In this document: positions 51,675 through 59,768 of the stretch, in pieces
Numbering within the stretch: position 1 is the first letter of the stretch
Layout: every line of letters begins with the position of its first letter
Assembly (NCBI GenBank): GCA_965229335.1
Contig: OZ245874.1
Location: 4,588,001-4,652,000, forward strand
Length of the DNA: 64,000 bases
Direction: 5' to 3'
DNA from: JAFKFH01 sp017307375
GTDB taxonomy: Bacteria; Pseudomonadota; Alphaproteobacteria; Ferrovibrionales; Ferrovibrionaceae
Program-made: the position numbers and the translations under genes
The notes under the pieces: generated by a model
Database searches by the model: none
What the model saw: only the letters and a program-made list of their open reading frames with translations
Told to the model about the DNA's origin: nothing

Positions 51675-53465
51675 CTAGAGGCGCGTGGCCTGGGCTGCCA
51701 GCAGGCGATGCAGCGACGCCGCCTCGACCGGTTTGGCCAGGAAATAGGTCATGCCGGCATCGAGATAGGATTGCCGCTGCGACGGCAGGACATTAGCGGT
51801 CAGCGCCACGATCGGAATGTCGCGCACCCGGGTGTTGAGTGCCCGGATCCGCCGCGCGGCGGCAACGCCGTCCAGCCGGGGCATCTGCACGTCCATCAGG
51901 ACGATGTCGTAGGGAAACTTCTGGACCATCTCGACGGCCTCGACACCGTCGGCGACCAGGTCGCAATAATGCCCGGCACCGTGCAGCAATTCGCGCATCA
52001 GGGCCTGGTTGATGATGTTGTCCTCGGCGACCAGGATGCGCAGCGGCCGGACGGCCGGCACCGGTTCCCCGGTATCACGGTTCTGTGCGGTACCGGGCAC
52101 GCAGCGCATCGAGAACCAGAACCGTGAACCACGGCCAAGCTGGCTGGTCACGCCGATCTGGCCGCCGAGGGCCTCGACCAGACGCCGGCAGATCGCCAGC
52201 CCCAGCCCGGTTCCGTCGTGGGGGCGCGACAGCGACGAATCGACTTGCGAGAACGGCTGGAACAAGGAGCCGAGCTTGTCCGGCGGGATGCCGGTGCCGG
52301 TATCGGTGACCTCGACCTGCAGCATCCGCGAGTCCTCGCCCCCCATCCAGGCGAAGCGGATATCGACACGGCCGTCACGGGTGAACTTGATGGCATTGCC
52401 GACGACGTTCAGCAGGATCTGCCGCAACCGGCCGTCATCGGCGCGCAGCCAGGCCGGCAGGCCGGGATCGATGGTCCAATTGAGCCGGTCGCCCTGGGCC
52501 GCGGCACGCGGGGCAAACAGTGCCGCCAGCGAATCGACGAGTTCGCCCAGATGGAAATCGACCGGTTCGATCGACAGGCGGCCGGTCTCGAGCTTCGAGA
52601 AGTCGAGGATGTCGTTGACGATGGCGAGCAGGTCGCGCGCCGACCGGTCGGCAAGTGTCAGCCATTGCAATTGCTGAGGTTCCAGCGGCGTCTTCAGCGC
52701 CAGGCCGAGCATGCCGATGACGCCGTTGAGCGGCGTGCGCACCTCATGGCTGACCACCGCCAGAAAATCGGATTTGGCCGTGCTCGACGCCTCGGCCTGG
52801 GCCAGCAGCGCCACCTTTTCGTCGGCAAGGTCGAGCAGGTAGCGGAACTGAAGCCAGTTGCCGCGCAGAAACCAGACCTGGCCAACCAGCATCAGCAGCA
52901 GCATGAAGGTCACCGGCCACGCCGCCGGGTCGGGCGACAGCAGCGCGACGCCCAGGCCGGCCAGCATCATCGGCACCGAATAGGCAAGACAGGCCAGCGG
53001 CATCGACGACAGCACGGTGACGGCCGCGAGGCAGAGGAAGCCGACGGCGGCAAGCAGCAGCGCGGCCAGCCCGAACGGCGCCGACGGCAGGTAGTAGAGG
53101 ATCAAACCGGCCCACGAGAGGCCCAGGACGGCCGAATAGACGATGATCGAGCGGATGCGCCGCTTGGATACCGATATCGGAGCCGGCGCGCCGCGCAGCC
53201 GGATCCAGGAGCGGATCAGCGGAATTTGCAGCACCCAGGGAATGATCAGCAGCGGCAGCAAATGCTGGAAGGTGAAGATGTCGGCAAAGGCCAGCATGAC
53301 CACCAGCGCGCCGACACCATTGCCCATGACCAGCATGGGGACATGCCGCACAACGGCGACCGACTGGGCAACGCGGGTCGCGTTGTCCTCGGGGATCCCG
53401 AGCCAGTCCTGCCGCCAGTTGAACAATCCCGCCCTCCGCAGGCTGCACGCGTGTCTCGAATGCAC
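51675..53465 (-). CDS. Hybrid sensor histidine kinase/response regulator
   Basis: A 596-residue signalling protein. Six membrane helices (about residues 40-205, MASE-like) replace a periplasmic sensor. The kinase HisKA domain has the phospho-His in AVVSHEVRTPLNGVIG, then the ATPase domain NVVGNAIKF, DTGTGIP and GTGLGLAICRRLVEALGG. A receiver domain (about 475-590) carries the phosphorylated Asp in DIVLMDVQMPRLDG and Lys in FLAKP. It starts with GTG (53465). The start of the frame is uncertain. No cognate regulator is adjacent, so the partner is elsewhere. Confidence 0.92.
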   Translation of the reverse strand: MHSRHACSLRRAGLFNWRQDWLGIPEDNATRVAQSVAVVRHVPMLVMGNGVGALVVMLAFADIFTFQHLLPLLIIPWVLQIPLIRSWIRLRGAPAPISVSKRRIRSIIVYSAVLGLSWAGLILYYLPSAPFGLAALLLAAVGFLCLAAVTVLSSMPLACLAYSVPMMLAGLGVALLSPDPAAWPVTFMLLLMLVGQVWFLRGNWLQFRYLLDLADEKVALLAQAEASSTAKSDFLAVVSHEVRTPLNGVIGMLGLALKTPLEPQQLQWLTLADRSARDLLAIVNDILDFSKLETGRLSIEPVDFHLGELVDSLAALFAPRAAAQGDRLNWTIDPGLPAWLRADDGRLRQILLNVVGNAIKFTRDGRVDIRFAWMGGEDSRMLQVEVTDTGTGIPPDKLGSLFQPFSQVDSSLSRPHDGTGLGLAICRRLVEALGGQIGVTSQLGRGSRFWFSMRCVPGTAQNRDTGEPVPAVRPLRILVAEDNIINQALMRELLHGAGHYCDLVADGVEAVEMVQKFPYDIVLMDVQMPRLDGVAAARRIRALNTRVRDIPIVALTANVLPSQRQSYLDAGMTYFLAKPVEAASLHRLLAAQATRL

Positions 53466-53557
53466 GGCAGTATCGACAAGCTACGCCAAATTGCCGAGAA
53501 AATAGTTATGTTCGCTAACATCGATTTCGTCATTTATCGTCACCGCCGGGCAGCACG

Positions 53558-54346
53558 ATGACCTGCGACAGTTACGGCGATGCCCGCCTGGCAGCCGTCT
53601 ACGACGCGCTGAACCCGCCCGGGGCCGACACGGACTTCTATCTCGACCTCGCCGGGGATACGCCGCTCGCGATTCTCGACATGGGTTGCGGCACCGGGTG
53701 GCTGGCCACGGACCTCGCGCGGCGCGGCCATCGGGTCATCGGTGCCGATCCGGCCGGGGCGATGCTGGATATCGCGCGCGCCCGGCCTGGTGGCGAACGG
53801 GTGAACTGGGTGCAGTCGGACGCCGCCCACCTTGATCTCGCCATCCGTTTCGATCTGATCGTGATGACCGGCCACGTCTTCCAGGTCTTCCTGGACGACG
53901 CGACGACGCTGACCAGCCTGCAATCGCTGCGGCGGCATCTGAAGCCGGGCGGCCGGCTTGCCTTCGAAACCCGCAACCCGGCGGTCCGGGAATGGCAGGA
54001 TTGGACGGCATCACAAACACAGACCGAAGTAGTCGTGTCAGGAAAGTGCGTCAGCGTGCATTACGATGTCGTCGATGTGGCCGAGAGTATCGTGACATAC
54101 GAAACCCATTTCGCGTTCGGCCCCACGGACAGGAATGTCAGTATTGGACGGGTACGCTTCATCGATGCGGCAAGGCTTGGTCAGCTATTGATCGGGGCGG
54201 GCTTCGCCGAACTCACCTGGTTCGGCGACTGGGACCGCTCGGCGCTCGGTGCCGGCAGCCCCGAGATCATCGTAGTCGCCGGCCAGGCTAGAGGCCGGCC
54301 GCAATGCCGACCAGCGCTGCGCCGGCAAGCAGCCAAAGCGGGTTGA
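53558..54346 (+). CDS. Class I SAM-dependent methyltransferase
   Basis: A 262-residue methyltransferase. SAM-binding motif I is AILDMGCGTGWLATDLARRG (about residues 38-57), motif II VIGADPAGAML, and motif IV DLIVMTGHVFQVFL. Its middle third (about 53,990-54,150) is visibly richer in A and T and in unusual codons than the flanks. The C-terminus overlaps, tail to tail, the second chromate-transporter half by 59 bp. Substrate unknown; the gene's position in an insertion suggests it came in with the block. Confidence 0.85.
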   Translation: MTCDSYGDARLAAVYDALNPPGADTDFYLDLAGDTPLAILDMGCGTGWLATDLARRGHRVIGADPAGAMLDIARARPGGERVNWVQSDAAHLDLAIRFDLIVMTGHVFQVFLDDATTLTSLQSLRRHLKPGGRLAFETRNPAVREWQDWTASQTQTEVVVSGKCVSVHYDVVDVAESIVTYETHFAFGPTDRNVSIGRVRFIDAARLGQLLIGAGFAELTWFGDWDRSALGAGSPEIIVVAGQARGRPQCRPALRRQAAKAG

Positions 54347-54809
54347 TCCGGCTCTTCAGCACCACGGCGGCGGTGAAGCCGGCGATGGCGACGCCTGCCC
54401 AGGCATTGTCGCCTCCGGTCGCCAGCAGCAGGCCGGTCGAGAACAGCAGGCCGACGGTGATCGGTGTCAGCCCGGCCTGGATCGCCACCGCCCAGGGGCG
54501 CGTGCCGTAGCGCGCCCAGCCGCGATAGGCGAGATAAGCGAGCACGCAGGACGGGCCGCACATGCCCGCCGTGGCGACCAGCGCGCCGGCAAGGCCTGCA
54601 ACCTCCCAGCCGATCAGGCTGACGACCAGGACGTTCGGGCCCGGCGCGGCCTGGGCAAGGGCGAAGACCGCGGCGAACTGCTGCGCGCTCAGCCAGTGCT
54701 GCACGTCGACGACCTGACGGTGGATCTCGGCGATGATCGAATTCGCTCCGCCGATCGCCATCAGCGACAGGAACGCGAATTGCCAGAACAACTGGGCCAG
54801 CACCGGCAT
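54288..54809 (-). CDS. Chromate transporter, CHR-family short-chain subunit (second)
   Basis: A 173-residue membrane protein with about five helices and the CHR signature ANSIIAEIHRQVVDVQHWLSAQQFAAVFALAQAAPGPNVLVVSLIGWEVAGLAGALVA. ATG at 54809 follows the stop of the other half by 1 nt, so the two are translationally coupled. Short-chain CHR proteins work as heteromers of two inverted-topology halves; some export chromate, others only sulfate-like anions. Regulated perhaps by the LysR gene next door. Confidence 0.9.
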   Translation of the reverse strand: MPVLAQLFWQFAFLSLMAIGGANSIIAEIHRQVVDVQHWLSAQQFAAVFALAQAAPGPNVLVVSLIGWEVAGLAGALVATAGMCGPSCVLAYLAYRGWARYGTRPWAVAIQAGLTPITVGLLFSTGLLLATGGDNAWAGVAIAGFTAAVVLKSRINPLWLLAGAALVGIAAGL

Positions 54810-54810
54810 G

Positions 54811-55365
54811 TCAGCGCCGCCAGGCCAGCAGGACGCCGACAGGCCCGAGCACGGCCAGCACCGGCAGCAGCGGCAGATGGGCCAGGGCGACGCAGGCGAA
54901 GGCCGCGCCGCAGACCGCCCAGGCAGACCAGCGTCGCCGCAACGGTTGGGCGGTCTTGACCGCCATGGCAAAGACCAGCCCCGCCGCCGCGGCGGTCACC
55001 CCGGCGAAGGCATGGCGCAGGATATCCTGGGGTCCGAGCCGGTCGATCAGCGCCGCCAGGGCCAGGACGATCGCCAACGGCATCGCCATCAGGCCAGCCA
55101 GTGCACTTGCCGCGCCGAACGGCCCCCGATAGCGGGCCCCGACGCAGACCGACAGGTTGACCACGTTGGGACCGGGCAGCAACTGGCAGAGATTGAGCAG
55201 TTCGGCAAATTCCCGGGGTTCGAGCCAGCCGCGATCCTCGACCAGCATCCGGCGGGCCCAGGGCAACGCCCCGCCGAACGAGGAAATGCCGACGAGGAAA
55301 AAGCCCCTGAACAGATCGGGGCAGGTGACGGCCGGGCTGTCGGAGATCGCTGGGGATTGGGTCAT
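54811..55365 (-). CDS. Chromate transporter, CHR-family short-chain subunit (first)
   Basis: A 184-residue membrane protein with the N-terminal CHR motif FRGFFLVGISSFGGALPWARRMLVEDRGWLEPREFAELLNLCQLLPGPNVVNLSVCVGARYRG. Start ATG at 55365 (GTG at 55371 also in frame). It is followed one base later by the second half-subunit. The pair fits the bipartite (short-chain) form of the chromate ion transporter. The gene points away from a LysR gene with a palindrome at its start, a common layout for induced anion pumps. Confidence 0.9.
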   Translation of the reverse strand: MTQSPAISDSPAVTCPDLFRGFFLVGISSFGGALPWARRMLVEDRGWLEPREFAELLNLCQLLPGPNVVNLSVCVGARYRGPFGAASALAGLMAMPLAIVLALAALIDRLGPQDILRHAFAGVTAAAAGLVFAMAVKTAQPLRRRWSAWAVCGAAFACVALAHLPLLPVLAVLGPVGVLLAWRR

Positions 55366-55421
55366 GGCCACAGCATGATCCCGGCGGGCATGATCGACAA
55401 AACGAGTAATACTGGCGAACT

Positions 55422-55440
55422 TTGTGAGTTATCCTCACAA
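55422..55440. promoter_or_regulatory. Perfect 7-bp inverted repeat flush with the LysR start
   Basis: TTGTGAG (55422-55428) and CTCACAA (55434-55440) match exactly around TTATC. The repeat ends 2 bp before the LysR ATG. No Shine-Dalgarno is seen before that ATG, so the site would cover the start region of lysR and the promoter of the chromate pair. Confidence 0.55.
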
Positions 55441-55442
55441 GA

Positions 55443-56354
55443 ATGGAACGCAAGCTGCCACCGCTGAACGCCCTGAAAGCCTTCGAGGCCGCGGCCCGCC
55501 ATGGCAGCTTTTCCGCCGCGGCCGAGGCATTGGGCGTGACCCATGGGGCGATAAGCCGTCAGTTGCAGACGCTCGAGGACTGGGTCGGCACCAGGCTCTT
55601 CGACCGGCTGGGCCGGCGCGTTCAGTTGAACGACCGGGGCCGCGACTATCTCGTCGCCGTGCAACTGGCGCTCGACGGCATCGCGGCGGCGACCCAGCGG
55701 CTGGTGGAGACGAGCGGCAACGTCAGGCTGGTGATCGATGCCTTGCCGACCTTCACGATGCGCTGGCTGCTGCCCCGGCTGAGCCGGTTCCAGCAGCGCC
55801 ATCCCGGGGTCGAACTGCAACTCGTCACGTCGGAGCGCGCGCTGGGCCATGGCGAAGGCTTCGACGTCGCGGTCCGGCGCGAGACCGCCGTGCCGGCAGG
55901 CTGGCGGGCGCAAGGTTTCCTGGTCGAACGCGAATTGCCGGTCTGCAGCCCGGCCCTGCGGACCGCGCTGCGCCACCCGGCCGATCTCGGCAACCACGTC
56001 CTGCTGGAATCGCCGCGCCGGCAGCAAAGCTGGGGGCGCTGGCTTCAGTCGGCCGGGCTGCCGCAGGCGACGGGGCGCCATCGCCAGCGCTTCGATCACT
56101 ATTACCTCGTGCTCCAGGCCGCGATCGACGGGCTGGGCGTCGCGCTGGGCGCGCTGCCGATCATTGCCGACGACCTCGCCGCGGGCCGGCTGGTCACGCC
56201 GTTCGCGGGGCCGCTAGTCCAGGCGGCGGGCTATAGCTGGATCCTGCCGCCGCGGCCGGCGCCACTGCCGGTGGCGCTGGCGTTCTGCGACTGGCTGACG
56301 CAGGAAGGAGCTATTGCGCCGCCGGCTGCGCCTGGCGCTGGCGCCAGCGGGTGA
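55443..56354 (+). CDS. LysR-family transcriptional regulator, GcvA-like
   Basis: A 303-residue regulator. The HTH is LNALKAFEAAARHGSFSAAAEALGVTHGAISRQLQTLEDWVGTRLFDRLGRRVQL (about residues 8-62), followed by the LysR substrate-binding domain (LVIDALPTFTMRWLLPRLSRFQQRHPGVELQL onward), as in GcvA relatives. It is divergent from the chromate-transporter pair, with an exact inverted repeat at its 5' end. Its last 44 bp overlap, tail to tail, mltG. Confidence 0.93.
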   Translation: MERKLPPLNALKAFEAAARHGSFSAAAEALGVTHGAISRQLQTLEDWVGTRLFDRLGRRVQLNDRGRDYLVAVQLALDGIAAATQRLVETSGNVRLVIDALPTFTMRWLLPRLSRFQQRHPGVELQLVTSERALGHGEGFDVAVRRETAVPAGWRAQGFLVERELPVCSPALRTALRHPADLGNHVLLESPRRQQSWGRWLQSAGLPQATGRHRQRFDHYYLVLQAAIDGLGVALGALPIIADDLAAGRLVTPFAGPLVQAAGYSWILPPRPAPLPVALAFCDWLTQEGAIAPPAAPGAGASG

Positions 56355-57297
56355 CGTTGCGATTGTGCTGGTCCAGCGTCTCGGCGAAGGCATGGCCGCC
56401 ATCGCCGTCGGCGACGAAATAGAGCGCCTTCGTCTTCGCCGGATGCAGCACGGCATCGAGCGAGGCGCGGCCTACATTGGCGATCGGCGTCGGCGGCAGG
56501 CCGGCGATGCGATAGGTGTTCCACCGGGAATCGCCGTCGAGGTCGGCGCGCGTCAGATCCCGGTCGAGGACGCCCAGGCCGTTCGAGACCCCATAGATGA
56601 CCGTCGGGTCCGACTGCAGCTTCATGCCGCGGGCCAGGCGGTTGTAGAACACGCCGGCCACCTGCGGCCGCTCGGCCGGCACCGCGGTCTCGCGCTCGAC
56701 GATCGAGGCCAGGATGATCGCGTCGGCGGGCGTCTTCAGGGGCAGCCCGTCGTCGCGCTTGCTCCACGCATCTTCCAGTACCAGCGTCATTGCCCGCCGC
56801 ATGCGGTCGAAGGCCTGGGCACGGGTATCGCCGCGCTGGAAGAAATAGGTCTCCGGCAGCAGGCTGCCTTCCGGCGGCGCCAGCGGCACCTCCCCGGTCA
56901 GGAAATCGGCCTCGGCGACCAGCCTGGCGATCTGGCGGACGGTGAGGCCCTCCGGAATGGTCAGGCGATGCTGCACGACCTGGCCCGAGACCAGCAAGGC
57001 GAGGATGCCGGCGCCCGAAATACCCGCCGTGAAGCGGTATTCGCCGGCCTTGATCCGCTTCTCGTCGCCCCGCGACAAGGCCACCGCCGCCAGCACCCAG
57101 GGCTGGCGGACCACGCCCCGGTTCTGCAGCAGCATCGCGGTATCGATGACGTTCGAGCCGCGCGGCACGATGACCGTGCGATCCTCGGTCAGCGGCCCGG
57201 GGGCATTGAATTCCGACCAGCCCCAACCCAGAACGGCTGCGGCCGCCACCCCGAGCAGGATGACGGCCGCGAACAGTCCGGAAAGCACGCTGCCCAT
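56311..57297 (-). CDS. mltG: Endolytic murein transglycosylase
   Basis: Cuts nascent peptidoglycan strands at the membrane and helps fix their length. The 328 residues have one N-terminal transmembrane helix (about 8-28), a LysM-like module (TVIVPRGSNVIDTAMLLQNRGVV) and the YceG domain, with the catalytic glutamate in SIVERETAVPAERPQVAGVFYNRLARGMKLQSDPTVIYG. It is 7 nt after fabF on the same strand. In related genomes it is followed by yicC and gmk; here a 5.5-kb block intervenes. Confidence 0.96.
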   Translation of the reverse strand: MGSVLSGLFAAVILLGVAAAAVLGWGWSEFNAPGPLTEDRTVIVPRGSNVIDTAMLLQNRGVVRQPWVLAAVALSRGDEKRIKAGEYRFTAGISGAGILALLVSGQVVQHRLTIPEGLTVRQIARLVAEADFLTGEVPLAPPEGSLLPETYFFQRGDTRAQAFDRMRRAMTLVLEDAWSKRDDGLPLKTPADAIILASIVERETAVPAERPQVAGVFYNRLARGMKLQSDPTVIYGVSNGLGVLDRDLTRADLDGDSRWNTYRIAGLPPTPIANVGRASLDAVLHPAKTKALYFVADGDGGHAFAETLDQHNRNVTRWRQRQAQPAAQ

Positions 57298-57304
57298 CGG
57301 GGCG

Positions 57305-58579
57305 TTACGCCACTTTCTTCATCACCAGCGTCGCATTGGTGCCGCCGAAGCCGAACGAGTTCGACAAGACGGCCCGCACCTCGCGCTCCTTGGCCTTGTT
57401 GGGCACAAGGTCGACACCTTCGGCGGTCGCGCAGGGGTTTTCGAGGTTCAGCGTCGGCGGGACGATGTTGTCGCGCATCGCCAGCAGCGAGAAGATCGCC
57501 TCGACCGCACCGGCGGCACCGAGCAGATGGCCGATCGACGACTTGGTCGACGACATCGACATCCGGGCCACGGCATTGCCGAAAACGCGCTTGATCGCGC
57601 CGAGTTCGATCTCGTCGCCCAGCGGCGTCGACGTGCCGTGGGCGTTGACGTAGTCGACCTCGTCCGGGCTGATGCCCGCACGCTTCATCGCCATCGACAT
57701 GCAGCGGAACGCGCCGTCGCCATCCTCCGCCGGGGCGGTGATGTGATGGGCATCGCCCGACAGGCCGTAGCCGATGATCTCGCCATAGATCTTGGCGCCG
57801 CGCTTCTTGGCGTGCTCGTATTCCTCGAGCACGACGCAGCCGGCCCCCTCGCCCATGACAAAACCGTCCCGGGCCTCGTCCCACGGCCGCGAGCCTGCTT
57901 CCGGCCGGTCGTTGAAACCGGTCGACAGCGCGCGCGCGGCGCAGAAGCCGGCCATGCCGAGCGGGCTGATCGCCGCCTCGGCCCCACCGGCCACCATGAT
58001 GTCGGCATCGTCCCACATGATCAGCCGGGCGGCGTCGCCGATGGCATGGGCCCCGGTCGAGCATGCGGTGACCACGGCATGGTTCGGGCCCTTCAGCCCG
58101 TGCATGATCGAGGTGTAGCCGGAAATCAGATTGATCAGCCGGCCCGGCACGAAGAACGGGCTGATCCGCCGCGGCCCCTTCTCCTTCAGCAGGAGCGAGG
58201 CTTCCTCGATGCCCGGCAGGCCGCCGATGCCCGAGCCGATCAGCACGCCGGTACGGCAGCGCTGCTCTTCGGTCACGGGCGTCCAGCCCGAATCGCGCAA
58301 CGCCTGGGTGGCGGCCGAAACGCCGAAGACGATGAAATCGTCGACACGCTTCAGTTCCTTGCCTTCCATCCAGTCTTCGGGTCGGAAAGCGTCGTCGGCT
58401 GCGCCTTCCCAGGCGGCCAGCTTGACTTCGCCCGCGATCTGCGCCGGCAGGTTGCTGGCATCAAACCGGCGGATACGACCGAGGCCGGACTCGCCGGCGA
58501 TCAGACGTTTCCAGGTCGCCTCGACCCCGCACGCCAGCGGCGTTACGAGGCCGAGGCCGGTGACGACGACTCGTCGCAT
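57305..58579 (-). CDS. fabF: Beta-ketoacyl-ACP synthase II
   Basis: Elongates acyl-ACP with malonyl-ACP in type II fatty acid synthesis. The 424 residues match the family. The active-site Cys is in VVTACSTGAHAIGDA, and the two histidines in YVNAHGTSTPLGD and SSTKSSIGHLLGAAGA. N-terminus RRVVVTGLGLVTPLACGVEATWKRL is standard. acpP is 31 nt upstream and mltG follows by 7 nt, as in other alphaproteobacteria. Confidence 0.98.
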   Translation of the reverse strand: MRRVVVTGLGLVTPLACGVEATWKRLIAGESGLGRIRRFDASNLPAQIAGEVKLAAWEGAADDAFRPEDWMEGKELKRVDDFIVFGVSAATQALRDSGWTPVTEEQRCRTGVLIGSGIGGLPGIEEASLLLKEKGPRRISPFFVPGRLINLISGYTSIMHGLKGPNHAVVTACSTGAHAIGDAARLIMWDDADIMVAGGAEAAISPLGMAGFCAARALSTGFNDRPEAGSRPWDEARDGFVMGEGAGCVVLEEYEHAKKRGAKIYGEIIGYGLSGDAHHITAPAEDGDGAFRCMSMAMKRAGISPDEVDYVNAHGTSTPLGDEIELGAIKRVFGNAVARMSMSSTKSSIGHLLGAAGAVEAIFSLLAMRDNIVPPTLNLENPCATAEGVDLVPNKAKEREVRAVLSNSFGFGGTNATLVMKKVA

Positions 58580-58610
58580 CCGGTGCTCCCGTACAGGCGG
58601 GCGCGGGCTA

Positions 58611-58847
58611 TCAGCCCGCGTGCGCCTTGATGTAGTCGATCGCGTCCTTGACGGTCAGGATCTTCTCCGCCGCATCGTCCGGGATCTCGACGCCGAACTC
58701 TTCCTCGAACGCCATGACCAGCTCGACGGTGTCGAGGCTGTCGGCGCCCAGATCGTCGATGAAGCTCGCGGCCTCGGTGACCTTGTCTTCCTCGACGCCG
58801 AGATGTTCGACGACGATCTTCTTCACCCGATCGGCGATATCGCTCAT
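58611..58847 (-). CDS. acpP: Acyl carrier protein
   Basis: A 78-residue acidic carrier protein. The phosphopantetheine serine is Ser37 in LGADSLDTVELVMAFEEEFGVEIPD. It is the carrier for FabD, FabG and FabF encoded around it. AAGGATC with typical spacing precedes the ATG. A separate promoter upstream suggests that acpP is transcribed at higher level than fabD-fabG, which is usual for this abundant protein. Confidence 0.98.
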   Translation of the reverse strand: MSDIADRVKKIVVEHLGVEEDKVTEAASFIDDLGADSLDTVELVMAFEEEFGVEIPDDAAEKILTVKDAIDYIKAHAG

Positions 58848-58950
58848 TTGTAAGATCCTTGTCTCGTTTGAGTTTTCAGTCCAACCACGCGCCCGACGGC
58901 GACCCTAGTCCCCCCTGAGCCGGGCACGCGCTCAGGCGAAAAGCGGCGGC

Positions 58951-58979
58951 TAGATACCATAAAGCACCGCGAAAGCAAA
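58951..58979 (-). promoter_or_regulatory. Candidate acpP promoter
   Basis: On the minus strand TTTGCT (58974-58979) and TATCTA (58951-58956) are 17 bp apart, about 100 nt before the acpP start. The 173-bp gap between fabG and acpP holds this and a GGGGCC-rich stretch after fabG, with no T-run, that could mark its end. Confidence 0.4.
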
Positions 58980-59020
58980 GCTAGGCCCCCAAGGGTTGCC
59001 CGCCCCGCCCCGGGGCAGCC

Positions 59021-59758
59021 TCACGGCATCGCCATGCCGCCATTCACATGCACGGTATGGCCGGTCACATAGCCCGCCTCGGGCGAGGCAAGATAGACCA
59101 CGGCCGCCGCGATCTCGTCGGGTGCGCCCATGCGCCCCATCGGAATCCGGGCGTTGATGCCCTCTTTCTGCTTGTCGTCGAGAGCGTCGGTCATCGCGGT
59201 GGCGATAAAACCCGGGGCGACGCAGTTGACGGTGATATTGCGCGAGGCGAGCTCGGCAGCCAGCGACTTCGACATGCCAATCAGGCCGGCCTTGGACGCG
59301 GCATAGTTCGCCTGGCCGGGATTGCCGGTCACGCCGACGATGGAGGTTATCGAGATGATGCGGCCCCAGCGGCGCTTCATCATGCCCCGCATCGCCGCCC
59401 GGGCCAGCTTGAACGCCGCGCCCAGATTGACGTCCAGAACCGACTGCCAGTCCTCGTCCTTCATCCGCATCGCCAGCCCGTCGCGGGTAAGCCCGGCATT
59501 GTTGACGAGAATGTCGAGCTGGCCCATCGCCTTCTCGGCTTCGCCCACCAGCGCCTCGACCTGGGCGGCGTCGGCGAGGTTGCAGGGCAGCACATGGGCG
59601 CGGGAGCCAAGCTCGGCGGCCAGCGCCTCGAGCGCTTCGCGCCGGGTGCCGGAAAGGCCGACGGTGGCCCCCTGCGCGTGCAGGGCACGGGCGATGCTGC
59701 CGCCGATGCCGCCGGATGCCCCGGTGACGAGCGCGGTCTTGCCGGTCAGGTCGAACAT
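59021..59758 (-). CDS. fabG: 3-oxoacyl-ACP reductase
   Basis: NADPH-dependent ketoreductase of fatty acid elongation. The 245 residues show TGASGGIGGSIARAL (nucleotide loop), NNAG motif in DILVNNAGLTRDG, and catalytic Ser-Tyr-Lys in ISITSIVGVTGNPGQANYAASKAGL, ending with ASPEAGYVTGHTVHVNGGMAMP. It is 10 nt downstream of fabD. FabG-acpP-fabF order is standard for the family. Confidence 0.98.
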   Translation of the reverse strand: MFDLTGKTALVTGASGGIGGSIARALHAQGATVGLSGTRREALEALAAELGSRAHVLPCNLADAAQVEALVGEAEKAMGQLDILVNNAGLTRDGLAMRMKDEDWQSVLDVNLGAAFKLARAAMRGMMKRRWGRIISITSIVGVTGNPGQANYAASKAGLIGMSKSLAAELASRNITVNCVAPGFIATAMTDALDDKQKEGINARIPMGRMGAPDEIAAAVVYLASPEAGYVTGHTVHVNGGMAMP

Positions 59759-59768
59759 GGGCCGGGCC

